Source: Candidatus Tisiphia endosymbiont of Nedyus quadrimaculatus (GTDB taxonomy: Bacteria > Pseudomonadota > Alphaproteobacteria > Rickettsiales > Rickettsiaceae). From it: 64,000 nt of DNA. The DNA lies in contig NZ_OZ060452.1 of assembly GCF_964059235.1 (NCBI RefSeq), forward strand, positions 1,240,001-1,304,000. The letters run 5' to 3'. The notes beneath the pieces are model-generated. The model was not told the origin of the DNA. It saw only the letters and a list, made by a program, of their open reading frames with translations, and did no database searches. Every line of letters begins with the position of its first letter. Positions within the stretch are counted from its first letter, which is position 1. Below are positions 8,352 to 17,408 of the stretch, piece after piece. The position numbers were made by a program, and so were the translations under genes.

Positions 8352-9761
8352 CTGTGTCAAATAGAAAAAGATAATCTTTTAAATATATAAAATAAAGATT
8401 ATTGATGTTGTAAATAGCGAAGAATGTGGATAAGTTACTATCAACTTATCCACATGTTCTTCGCGTAAAATAATAGGAAATTTGACATGAGTAAACCAAT
8501 GAAACCAATTCAACTAGATAAAGTATCACAAATACTTAATCAAGATAAATGTATGGAGATCATACAAGGACTATACCAAGGCAAGCCATTACTTGGTCCA
8601 AGTGGACTGCTAACGTCTTTAGTGAAAGATTTTACGGAGCTTGCCCTAGAAGGTGAAATGGATTATCACTTACTAGAAAATAGTTTGGAACAAGGTAGTA
8701 ACCGTAGAAACGGCATTAATACTAAGACTATGAAGACGGCTACAGGTTCCTTCGAACTTGAAACACCAAGAGACCGTAATGGTAGTTTTGAACCACAATT
8801 GATTAAAAAAAGACAAACTATTTTAAATGAGGAGCTGGATAATAAAATATTAGCTCTTTATGATCTTGGGACATCTTACGAAGGGATTGCTGGACACCTA
8901 CAAGAGATATATGGTGTAGAGGTATCAGCTGCTACAATTTCATCTGTTACCGACAAGCTGATGCCGCAATTAAATGAATGGCGAAGTAGACCACTTGAAG
9001 CGATGTATGCGATAGTTTTTCTTGATGCTATGTTTTTTAAGGTTAGACAAGATAACAAAGTAACAACTAAAGTTGTTTATAATATTATGGGGATTGACCA
9101 AAATGGTCATAAGGATATTCTAGGATTTTATGCTTGTGAATCAGAAGGATCACATTTTTGGTTAGGTGTTCTTAACGATTTAAAAACACGTGGTATGAGA
9201 GATATATTAATAACCTGTATTGACGGGCTGAAAGGTTTTCCGGAAGCCATTAATACAGTATTTCCAAAAACTGAAATACAGCTTTGTATAGTACATCAAA
9301 TTCGTAATTCTTTAAAGCATGTAGCTAGCAAAGATCAGAAATCATTTATGGTAGATTTAAAGATGATTTACCAAGCGGAAAGTAGAGATGTGGCAGAATA
9401 TAACCTGCTACGACTTGAGGAAAAATGGGGTAAAAAATATCCGATGGTTATTAAATCTTGGCAACAAAATTGGGATAATCTAGCAACGTATTTTAAGTAT
9501 TCAGGCGAGGTTAGAAAGCTGATTTATACCACCAATCCGATTGAGGGTTTTCACCGTCAAGTCAGAAAATATACTAAAACAAAAGGAGCTTTTACTAGTG
9601 AAAATGCTTTGTTTAAACTGGTATTTTGTGCTATAAAACAGATTACAGCTAAATGGAATATGCCAATACCAAATTGGGCAGTGACCGTTTCGCAGCTAGA
9701 TATTTTCTTCCCTGATAGGTTGAATTTTAAAGTATGATATTCTATACTGACACAGTTCAGC
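8346..9761 (+). mobile_element. IS256-family element 1 (1416 bp)
   Basis: The ends are GTCTAACTGTGTCA and, inverted, GCTGAACTGTGTCA. An 8-bp target duplication GAATGTTC lies at 8338-8345 and 9762-9769, inside the recombinase gene. It holds one intact transposase gene, so the element looks recently inserted and potentially active. Confidence 0.9.
8487..9737 (+). CDS. IS256-family (mutator) transposase
   Basis: A full-length 416-residue mutator-type transposase. Motifs include FLDAMFFKVR (first Asp), the C-x2-H block LCIVHQIRNSLKHV, the second Asp in TCIDGLKGFPEA, and the terminal Glu in TTNPIEGFHRQVRK. It is the only gene of the IS at 8346-9761. A different IS256 lineage is present at 48294-49630 (407 residues), with clearly divergent protein and ends. 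Confidence 0.93.
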   Translation: MSKPMKPIQLDKVSQILNQDKCMEIIQGLYQGKPLLGPSGLLTSLVKDFTELALEGEMDYHLLENSLEQGSNRRNGINTKTMKTATGSFELETPRDRNGSFEPQLIKKRQTILNEELDNKILALYDLGTSYEGIAGHLQEIYGVEVSAATISSVTDKLMPQLNEWRSRPLEAMYAIVFLDAMFFKVRQDNKVTTKVVYNIMGIDQNGHKDILGFYACESEGSHFWLGVLNDLKTRGMRDILITCIDGLKGFPEAINTVFPKTEIQLCIVHQIRNSLKHVASKDQKSFMVDLKMIYQAESRDVAEYNLLRLEEKWGKKYPMVIKSWQQNWDNLATYFKYSGEVRKLIYTTNPIEGFHRQVRKYTKTKGAFTSENALFKLVFCAIKQITAKWNMPIPNWAVTVSQLDIFFPDRLNFKV

Positions 9762-9840
9762 GAATGTTCTCCGTAGTGGACAATTTCAGAACCACAACAG
9801 ACATAAAATTACTGGTTATTCAAGCCATTACACTCTATTA
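9762..9840 (+). other. Displaced 3' end of the serine recombinase gene
   Basis: After the IS256 duplication, the sequence continues the recombinase frame (SVVDNFRTTTDIKLLV) to a TAG stop at 9838-9840. A related copy lies in opposite orientation at about 18974-19045. Both copies lie next to the 3' ends of the two AAA/PD-(D/E)XK genes, so they belong to the same inverted duplication. Confidence 0.6.
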
Positions 9841-11700
9841 TTAGGGTTCATTAACTTGGTATTGTAATTCCACATTCTTACCGCAAAAAGCTATAGAAAG
9901 TTTAATGATTTTTTTGACATGAGAATATTCTTTTATCTTAGTGTCATATTGCTTATCTATAATCTGTTTTAATCCCATTTGGGCTACCAAGGCTAAATCT
10001 TCTGTATTTTTGGCGATCTTGTACTCAATAATAATTGCATTATCTTCTTTACCAGTTTTTGGGATCATCATAATATCAGCTCGTCCACTGCCTGACTCTT
10101 GTTCACTGGTTATGATGTAGGCAGAAGATAACATGTTAACAAGTCCTAGCATAAAACCACTATAAAATAACTCAGCTTTTTTATTTCCTGTTTGGTGAAA
10201 ACTAGTAGCGTTTAATAACAATTCCTGAAGCCGTTTCTTAAATTCTTCTAACCGACAAGCAGGTAATAGAGTAGCAAAAGGATAATATAGTGAACTATCA
10301 ATCTGTAACTTATTACTAACCCATTGTAATAATCTCGCATTATAGATATGTTTTACCTCTCTATTAGGGGCGGATAGTTCATAAACATTCTCTTCTAACT
10401 CGATGACCATTGGATTCAAGTAACCACTAAATAGTAATAGACTAAATAGTCCTGAGCGTGAATTAATATCATTGAAACTTATTTGTTTAGTAATCTGCGA
10501 TATAATACTCTTACCACTAGCAAGTAGTTGTAAATCTTGTTGCATTTCATCTGACAATAATGCCTTATCAATTATTCCCGTACCCCCACTATCTAGCCAA
10601 TAGTGATCAAGCTTACCTTTATGTGCTAAACATTGCATTATTGACCACGGATTGTAAATTACCTCTCCACCAAATGTATAACCATTATACCAATCCTTAA
10701 TTTGTTCAGTATTAGTGTCGAGCGGTACTTTTGTAAGCAAATCATCTACCTCTGCTTGAGTGAAACCATAGAACTTAGAAAAATCATCATCAAGTAATGT
10801 ATATTCAGTAACATTATTCAAATCTGAGAACAAATTAGCCTTAGCTATCCGTAATATCCCAGTAATTATGCCTTTTTCCACATAAGGGTTACTCTTTAAA
10901 CTACTACCAAATATTCCGCGAAATATCTTTAGTACATCCTCAAACTCTTTTGGTTTATCCCCAAATTCAATGTATGAACTATTAATAGGCGTATCATATT
11001 CGTCAATCAATATATAGGCTTTTTGATTAAAGTGCTTAAACAGTAGTTTACTTAAGAAAGATAAACTAATTTTCAACTGTGCTAATTCTAGCTTATCTGT
11101 ACCTGTTAAATAATATTGAAAATTCTTTTTTTCTTCTACACTAAGTTTATCACTACTTTCTAGATATTTATGATGGTCATAAGCATTTGTAATATTTATC
11201 CTTATCCCACTCTCAATTTCTTGGTAACTACTACCTTTAACATCCTTAAAATTTATGTATATTACTGGAAATTGGCCTTGGTAGTCAGAGATAATGTCTG
11301 AATACTGTGTTATCTGAAGTGGTTTAAGTAGTCTTTTTTTACCACTAGCTAGTCCTAAATCAATTTCACCACCGATAAATAATTTGTGATTTACTCTATC
11401 CTCTTTAGGTAAAGCTGTACCTTTTTGATTTACTTCTATTTCAAAAAACTTACGGAGCATATCCATATTAAGGCTTTTACCCCAACGTCTTGGTCGGGTG
11501 ATTAGAACTACCTCTCCACTGTCTTCTAGTAATTCTTTGATCATTAAGCTTTTATCAACAAATACATCGCTATTTAACAATAATGTTTTAAAATCATCAG
11601 TACCTACTCTCAGTCTAGGCGACTTATTACTCTCCTTAACAGTGTTAGCCCCCTTGAGATGTGTGTTAGTGTTTGAAAGTTCAACTATCATATTATTCAA
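9841..11700 (-). CDS. AAA-ATPase-like / PD-(D/E)XK nuclease family protein, copy 1
   Basis: A 619-residue protein of the family with an N-terminal AAA-ATPase-like domain and a C-terminal PD-(D/E)XK nuclease domain. The nucleotide site reads ITRPRRWGKSLNM (a modified P-loop) with LIDEYDTPI as Walker B. The nuclease core is GRADIMMIP then AIIIEYK, giving D and ExK. Such genes are common, multicopy and mobile-associated in Rickettsia and other host-associated bacteria; their function is not established. It is divergent from a second copy at 15462-17312, and the upstream regions of both genes are similar, so they form an inverted repeat. The core domain motifs look intact. Confidence 0.88.
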   Translation of the reverse strand: MNNMIVELSNTNTHLKGANTVKESNKSPRLRVGTDDFKTLLLNSDVFVDKSLMIKELLEDSGEVVLITRPRRWGKSLNMDMLRKFFEIEVNQKGTALPKEDRVNHKLFIGGEIDLGLASGKKRLLKPLQITQYSDIISDYQGQFPVIYINFKDVKGSSYQEIESGIRINITNAYDHHKYLESSDKLSVEEKKNFQYYLTGTDKLELAQLKISLSFLSKLLFKHFNQKAYILIDEYDTPINSSYIEFGDKPKEFEDVLKIFRGIFGSSLKSNPYVEKGIITGILRIAKANLFSDLNNVTEYTLLDDDFSKFYGFTQAEVDDLLTKVPLDTNTEQIKDWYNGYTFGGEVIYNPWSIMQCLAHKGKLDHYWLDSGGTGIIDKALLSDEMQQDLQLLASGKSIISQITKQISFNDINSRSGLFSLLLFSGYLNPMVIELEENVYELSAPNREVKHIYNARLLQWVSNKLQIDSSLYYPFATLLPACRLEEFKKRLQELLLNATSFHQTGNKKAELFYSGFMLGLVNMLSSAYIITSEQESGSGRADIMMIPKTGKEDNAIIIEYKIAKNTEDLALVAQMGLKQIIDKQYDTKIKEYSHVKKIIKLSIAFCGKNVELQYQVNEP

Positions 11701-12096
11701 TTATATTTATATTCTGATACCAAAGTTTTTAGTTAAATTTTAATAAATTATTTTACCGATTAAGTTTTAATAAAATGTGGTAATATGCTGTTTCGATAAA
11801 AATATGATATAGTATAGATAAGTTTGATTCAATATAGAATTATATCTCGTGACAACATCGCCTAATTATCATAATTGTGTTCATTTAAAAAAATATTGGA
11901 TAACTAATTAAGGTCTTTTTCTAAACTAGGATTTTAACAGATATTAATTAAAAACCCCAACGGACTTGATAAAACGTATACGTGCAGCAAACTGCTTTGC
12001 AATCTTTTAGCAGTATAAATCACATTTTAAGTCGCCAAGTAAATTGTTGGTAAATTCTTCATTTACTAGGTCATAATTGTAAAAATCATGCTCATC
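11701..12096. other. Intergenic region upstream of AAA/PD-(D/E)XK copy 1
   Basis: About 11701-11860 is the inverted counterpart of 15330-15461 and so holds the shared promoter region of the two duplicated genes. 11870-12006 shows no gene. 12007-12096 on the minus strand is open for 29 codons up to the IS21 boundary (reading DEHDFYNYDLVNEEF), possibly the C-terminal scrap of a gene cut by IS21. Confidence 0.4.
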
Positions 12097-12440
12097 TGTA
12101 AATTGTAATCAGCTATTGCCCCCCCTAACCACATAAAAAAATTAGTTAATTTTGGTTAAAATTCAGATAGAATTTTCTAAAATCATTGTAATTTTTAATT
12201 AATACCGTAGTCTATTATTTTAATCTTTAATCTACATCTTTCCCTCCTCTAAAACTTTTATTACCAGTTTCTATGATTTGACAATGATGTGTCAATCTAT
12301 CGATAATTACTTTTGTTGCCTTAGCATTACCAAACATATCATTCCATTCTTCAAATCTCAAATGGGTAGTAATGATCACTGAAGTTTGCTCATACAATTT
12401 AGCAAATAACTCAAATAACAGGAATCTAGCTTCGGCTTTT
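12097..12440 (-). mobile_element. Outer (older) IS21, istB-side remnant
   Basis: It starts with the IS21 end TGTAAATTGTAATCAGCTAT and reads on the minus strand into the 3' part of istB (ending RFEEWNDMFGNAKATK, then GNKSFRGGKDVD). It is cut at 12440 by a newer IS21 in the opposite orientation. The other end of the same old element is at 15225-15329. Confidence 0.8.
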
Positions 12441-12567
12441 TGTAAATTGTAATCAGCTATTGACCCCTTTAAGGGAAAAATTGTAATGAAAATTGCCCCC
12501 CTAAATAAGTAACAATATCTCCAAAAAATTAATATTTTTAATATTTTTTTAAGGAGTTTTTAAAAGG

Positions 12568-12894
12568 TTGTTTATAGTGGAAACAATTGGAAGAATACGT
12601 AGAATGTATTACGTTGATGGCAAAGCAATTAAAGCAATTGCTAGAGAACTGAATATATCAAAGAATACAGTAAAAAAAGTCATTTGCAGCAATCAAACTA
12701 AATTTGAGTTAGCAAAATATAGCAAAGGTAAGCCTGTTCTTGGCAATCATCTTGAAGTACTAAATCAGCTATTAGCAGAGAATAGCAAGGAGTCGGTTCG
12801 ACGTAGAATGACGGCAGCTATACCAACAGCTTCAGATATCGGGTTATACAGGAAGTTACGAATCTGTGAATCTAATTGTACGAAACTTCCGTAG
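12568..12894 (+). pseudogene. istA: istA, 5' part (frameshifted IS21 transposase)
   Basis: N-terminal 90 or so residues of the IS21 transposase with the helix-turn-helix AIARELNISKNTVKKVI. The frame goes wrong after RRRMTA around 12818: in another frame the DNA continues naturally with RQLYQQLQISGYTGSYESVN. A loss of about one base near 12815-12822 explains it. The identical lesion occurs in copy B (47156-47482). IS21 istA normally has no programmed shift here, so I read it as a mutation. Confidence 0.75.
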
Positions 12895-14068
12895 AGAATA
12901 CGAGGCAAGGGGCGGGCAAGTTTTTATTCCATTAAATTTTGAAGCTGGTCAGGCGTTTCAGTTTGATTGGGGAGAGGAAGAAATATGTTTAAATGGGGAG
13001 GTTACTAGAGTTAAAGCAGCGAGAATAAAGCTATGCTATAGTCGTTATTCTTTGGTAGTGGTTTATCCTAATGAGCAGCTGGAAATGGTTATGGATGCCC
13101 ATGATCAAGCTTTCAAGTTTTTTGCTGGTTGTTGTAAGAATGGTATTTATGACAATATGAAGACGGCTGTCAAAAAAATATTGATTGGCAAGGATCGTAT
13201 CTTTAACGAGAAGTTTATCCAAATGGTCTCTCACCATTTATTTGAGCCACTTGCCTGTACTCCAGCATCAGGATGGGAGAAAGGACAGGTTGAGAAACAA
13301 GTAGGAGACACTAGACGTAACTTTTTTACTCCAATATTGAAAGGAGATAGTTATGAAGCTATTAACATTCAGCTAAGAGAGATGTCTATAGAGTGGGCTA
13401 AAACTAAAAGACATCCTGAATTTACAGAAAGAACGATTCTAGAAATATATGAGGAAGAGAAGGCATATTTAATAGGATATAGAGGGCAGTTTACCGGTTA
13501 TAGATTACATCCAACGACCGTATCACCTTTGAGTTTAATACAATACGACAGCAATATGTATAGTGTTCCGTGTGAATATGTGGGACTTAGCGTACAGATT
13601 AAATCCTATGCTTGGCAAATAGTGATTTTACATGAAAGCAAGATTATTGCAGAGCATGTTCGTAGTTTTAAACGCTATCAGAAGAATTATAATCCATGGC
13701 ACTATATAGCAGCTCTAGAACGTAAACCCGGTGCTTTACGTAATGGTGGACCGTTCAAAGAGTTAATGAGTTTGTTACCTGAGATATTTGGCAAACTACG
13801 AAATAAGTTAGAGACTTACAAGGATGGTGATAAACAATTTATAGATATCCTGCTACTTGTTAATAAGTATGGATTAGAAAAGGTAACAAATGCTTGTAAC
13901 CTAACAATTGCTGCTGGCGGCTGTAGCTCTAAATTAGTTGAGCAATATTTGTTGCAACCAGCAATGAAACTAGATATCCAAGAGACTGAGTTTATTCAGC
14001 TAAAAAATCCTCCTGATGCTGATTGTAGTATTTATAGCAAGTTGCATTTAACAACGGAGGTAAATTAA
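12866..14068 (+). pseudogene. istA: istA, 3' part (DDE integrase core)
   Basis: Continuation of istA in the other frame, 400 residues from the nominal start. It includes the retroviral-integrase-like core with FQFDWGEEE (first catalytic Asp), an Asp/Asn region GIYDNMKTAVKK, and the final Glu in GWEKGQVEKQVGDTR. The C-terminal target-interaction part is complete and ends 1 bp before the istB ATG. The catalytic residues survive, but without the N-terminal DNA-binding part made in frame the protein is probably inactive alone. Confidence 0.8.
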
Positions 14069-14214
14069 ATGAAAGACTTAATATTGTTATTAGATAAATT
14101 AGGTTTAGTCGGTATGAAGATGCAGTTAGCTGAGTCAAGTAATTTAACAAATGATGTCCCTACTACTAGTGTGTATGATGTGTTAAAGAAACTTCTTGAA
14201 GCAGAGTGTGAATA

Positions 14215-14361
14215 TACTCGATGAAAATCAAGAATTGCGTTGTCGTCTTCAGGGATCTTCGGTGCTCACGTACTAAATGTACGCTCCGCTCCTCGACCCT
14301 TCGACTCCTAGCACTTCATAATTTTGATCTTCGTCTATCAACTCTTCATTTACGAGTAGTA
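14215..14361. repeat. RPE-like palindromic element 1 in istB
   Basis: 147 bp, imperfect palindrome from TACTCGATGAAAATCA to ACGAGTAGTA, flanked by duplicated TA (14213-14214 and 14362-14363). GC content is higher than the surroundings in its centre. Same family as 14710-14849, 18727-18873, 55275-55421 and 55770-55909. Confidence 0.8.
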
Positions 14362-14709
14362 TATAAGAAGTCACGCTCGCTAGGTTATAGGTTGCAACTA
14401 GCTAAGTTCCCAACCATAAAGTTACTATCAGATACATGCCAAGCTAAATTGGTTGAAAATATTGATATACAAAAAGTGATTGATAATCATCAGAATATCA
14501 TGTTCATAGGTGGTTCTGGGTCTGCAAAAACTCATCTAGCAATTGGTTTGGCGTTCACCGCCATTGAAAAAAGTTACAGGGTAAGATTTTATACTTTAAA
14601 TGAATTAGCTAGCCAATTGCTTAATGCTAGAATCCATAATTATGAAAGCAAATTCATCGATTCAGTTAAGAGATTCCATCTGATTGTAGTAGATGAATTA
14701 GGCTATGTA

Positions 14710-14849
14710 TACTCGATGAAAATCAACAATTGCGTTGTCCAAGACCTGCGGTGCTCACGTACTAGTGTACGCTGTACTCCTCGGCTTGGACACTCCTAGC
14801 ACTTGTTGATTTTGATCTTCGTCTACCAACTCTTCATTTATGAGCAGTA
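14710..14849. repeat. RPE-like palindromic element 2 in istB
   Basis: 140 bp, same family as 14215-14361, flanked by duplicated TA (14708-14709, 14850-14851). The older istB remnant at 46693-46971 reads straight through this site (DELGYVPIKVDARF) and gives the uninterrupted target. Confidence 0.85.
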
Positions 14850-15224
14850 TACCAATAAAAGCCGAAGCTAGATTCCTGTTATTTGAGTTATTTGCTAAAT
14901 TGTATGAGCAAACTTCAGTGATCATTACTACCCATTTGAGATTTGAAGAATGGAATGATATGTTTGGTAATGCTAAGGCAACAAAAGTAATTATCGATAG
15001 ATTGACACATCATTGTCAAATCATAGAAACTGGTAATAAAAGTTTTAGAGGAGGGAAAGATGTAGATTAAAGATTAAAATAATAGACTACGGTATTAATT
15101 AAAAATTACAATGATTTTAGAAAATTCTATCTGAATTTTAACCAAAATTAACTAATTTTTTTATGTGGTTAGGGGGGGCAATAGTTTATTACAATAGGGG
15201 GGCAATAGCTGATTACAATTTACA

Positions 15225-15329
15225 AATATTAAAAATATTAATTTTTTGGAGATATTGTTACTTATTTAGGGGGTCAATTTTCATTACAATTTTTCCCTTA
15301 AAGGGGTCAATAGCTGATTACAATTTACA
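15225..15329 (-). mobile_element. Outer IS21, istA-side end remnant
   Basis: Reverse complement of the IS21 left end, including the AT-rich leader before istA. It finishes with the terminal TTACAATTTACA at 15329. With 12097-12440 it makes the two outer edges of the older IS21, whose interior is lost. No target duplication is visible. Confidence 0.75.
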
Positions 15330-15461
15330 ACGAGATGTAATTCTGTATTGAATCAAACTTATCTATACTATATCATATTTTTATCGAAACAGCTTACTAC
15401 CACATTTTATTAAAATTTAACTAAGAATTTCACTACTAGAACATAAATATAATCGAATAAT

Positions 15462-17312
15462 ATGATAGTTGAACTTTCAGACACTAATACATATATCAAA
15501 GGAGCTAACACTGTTAAGGAGAGTAATAAGCCGCCTAAAATGCTAGTAGGTACGGATGAATTCTATGACTTAGTAGTTAATAGTGATGTATTTGTTGATA
15601 AAAGTCTAATGATCAAAGAATTATTAGAAGATAGCGGTAAGGTTATCCTAATCACTCGGCCAAGACGTTGGGGTAAAAGCCTTAATATGGATATGATTAG
15701 GAGGTTCTTAGAAATCGAAGTAGATGAGAGAGGTAAGCCTTTAGCTCAAGAAAAGAGAGTAAATCATAAACTCTTTACTGGAGGCATAGTAGATTTGGGC
15801 TTTGATGAAACCAAAGAGCTACAGCCTTTAAAAATATCCATTCATAAAAATATAATAAAGCGTCAAGGCCAATTTCCAGTAATATATATAAATTTTAAAG
15901 AAGTGAAGGGGAGTAACTATAAGGAGATTGTTAGTAGCATTATAGATCAAATAATAGAATTATACGAAAGATTTAATTATTTAGAACAATATACTCAAGA
16001 AGGTAGTAAATTTCTCAGTATCCCGCAAAAAGTAAAGTTAAAAAATTATCTAAGTGGTGATATTAATATAAGCTATTTAAAAAATAGCCTGAAGTTTTTA
16101 AGTCAAATATTGTATAAACATTTTAAACAAAAAGTATACATATTAATAGATGAATATGATACACCAATTAATAATGCATATTTAGAATTTGGTCATAAAA
16201 CAAAAGAATTTGAGCAGATTCTTAAGTTGTTTAGAGGAATATTTGGTAGTAGCTTAAAAACGAATCCCTACTTAGAGAAAGGAGTAATTACTGGCATATT
16301 ACGGGTTGCTAAAGCTAACTTGTTCTCAGACTTGAATAATGTTACTGAATATACTTTACTTGATGATGATTTCTCTAAGTTCTATGGCTTCACTCAAGCA
16401 GAGGTAGATGATTTGCTTACAAAAGTACCGCTCGACACTAATACTGAACAAATTAAGGATTGGTATAATGGTTATACATTTGGTGGAGAGGTCATTTACA
16501 ATCCGTGGTCACTAATGCAATGTTTAGCACACAAAGGTAAGCTTGATTATTATTGGCTAGATAGTGGAGGCACAGGTCTTGTTGATAAAGCATTATTGTC
16601 AGACGAAATGCAAGAAGATTTACAGAGCTTAGTTGCTGGAAAAAGTATTATCTCACCTATTACCAAACAAATAAGTTTTGCTGATATCAATAAACCAGTA
16701 GGATTGCTCAGTTTATTACTGTTCAGCGGTTATTTAAATCCTACTGCCAAAATATCAGAAAAAAATATCTATGAGCTATCTATCCCTAATTATGAACTAA
16801 AATATATCTATGAAACAAGAGTGCTGCAATGGGTTACTGATCAATTAAAAATTGATAGCTCTAGATATTATTCGTTTATTAGTTTATTGCCAACAGGTAA
16901 AGTAGAGGAATTTAAAGAGCGTTTACAAGAATTGTTGCTAAATTCTACTAGTTTTCATCAAACAGGAGAGAAAAAGGCAGAATTATTTTATAGCGGCTTT
17001 ATGCTTGGTTTAATTAATATGTTAGCACCTAGTTATATAATAGCAAGTGAACAGGAGTCAGGAAGTGGCAGAGCTGATGTGATCATGATCCCAAAAGCTG
17101 GTAAAGGAGATAAAGCAATTATTATTGAGTATAAGATAGCTAAAAATACAGAAGATTTAGCCTCAGTAGCTAAAATAGGATTGAACCAGATTATAGATAA
17201 ACAATATGATGTAAAAATAAGGCAGTATCAATATGTTAAGCAAATACTCAAAATTTCTATAGCTTTTTGCGGTAAGAACATGGAGTTACAATACCAAGTT
17301 AATGAACCCTAA
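15462..17312 (+). CDS. AAA-ATPase-like / PD-(D/E)XK nuclease family protein, copy 2
   Basis: A 616-residue paralogue of the 9841-11700 gene in opposite orientation. The same motifs are intact: ITRPRRWGKSLNM, LIDEYDTPI, and GRADVIMIP with AIIIEYK. Divergence is concentrated in residues of about 90-230, while the segment around TGILRVAKANLFSDLNNVTE is nearly identical, suggesting patchy gene conversion or uneven selection. The upstream 130 bp match those of copy 1. Directly downstream an IS4 element separates it from the duplicated recombinase tail. Cellular function is unknown. Confidence 0.88.
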   Translation: MIVELSDTNTYIKGANTVKESNKPPKMLVGTDEFYDLVVNSDVFVDKSLMIKELLEDSGKVILITRPRRWGKSLNMDMIRRFLEIEVDERGKPLAQEKRVNHKLFTGGIVDLGFDETKELQPLKISIHKNIIKRQGQFPVIYINFKEVKGSNYKEIVSSIIDQIIELYERFNYLEQYTQEGSKFLSIPQKVKLKNYLSGDINISYLKNSLKFLSQILYKHFKQKVYILIDEYDTPINNAYLEFGHKTKEFEQILKLFRGIFGSSLKTNPYLEKGVITGILRVAKANLFSDLNNVTEYTLLDDDFSKFYGFTQAEVDDLLTKVPLDTNTEQIKDWYNGYTFGGEVIYNPWSLMQCLAHKGKLDYYWLDSGGTGLVDKALLSDEMQEDLQSLVAGKSIISPITKQISFADINKPVGLLSLLLFSGYLNPTAKISEKNIYELSIPNYELKYIYETRVLQWVTDQLKIDSSRYYSFISLLPTGKVEEFKERLQELLLNSTSFHQTGEKKAELFYSGFMLGLINMLAPSYIIASEQESGSGRADVIMIPKAGKGDKAIIIEYKIAKNTEDLASVAKIGLNQIIDKQYDVKIRQYQYVKQILKISIAFCGKNMELQYQVNEP

Positions 17313-17408
17313 TAATAGACCTAACAATTAGCCTTAAGTTTTAATTGCAAGGATAAAAAAGAAATAAGATAATATTAAATTTTATTTTTTAAGATTTGAG
17401 GCAAGCAA

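Larger units (their letters stand above)
14069..15070 (+). pseudogene. istB: istB, broken by two RPE-like palindromes
   Basis: IS21 helper ATPase (IstB, AAA+). Three exon-like pieces remain. 14069-14214 is the N-terminus. 14362-14709 holds the P-loop FIGGSGSAKTHLAIG and Walker B LIVVDELGY. 14850-15070 is the C-terminal part ending GGKDVD. The palindromes at 14215-14361 and 14710-14849 cause stops and frame changes. Removing each with one TA restores a continuous frame (…CEYKKSRSLGYRLQL and DELGYVPIKAEARF). The P-loop has Ala where Gly is more usual (GSAKT), so ATPase activity may also be affected. Confidence 0.85.
12441..15224 (+). mobile_element. IS21-family element A, inserted in an older IS21
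   Basis: 2784 bp bounded by TGTAAATTGTAATCAGCTAT and its complement, with internal repeats of the same motif near both ends, as usual for IS21. It holds istA (frameshifted) and istB (broken by two RPE-like palindromes). Copy B at 47029-56260, once its 6.5-kb insertion is removed, is almost identical except for 24 bases in the right terminal repeats. Confidence 0.9.

Noticed and set aside
14221-14799. 192-codon frame as a separate gene
   Set aside because: It is the middle of istB read through two RPE-like palindromes; its own ends come from the palindromes.
15163-15351. 62-codon plus-strand frame over the IS21 right end
   Set aside because: It translates terminal repeats (AIADYNLQ, twice) and has no coding character.
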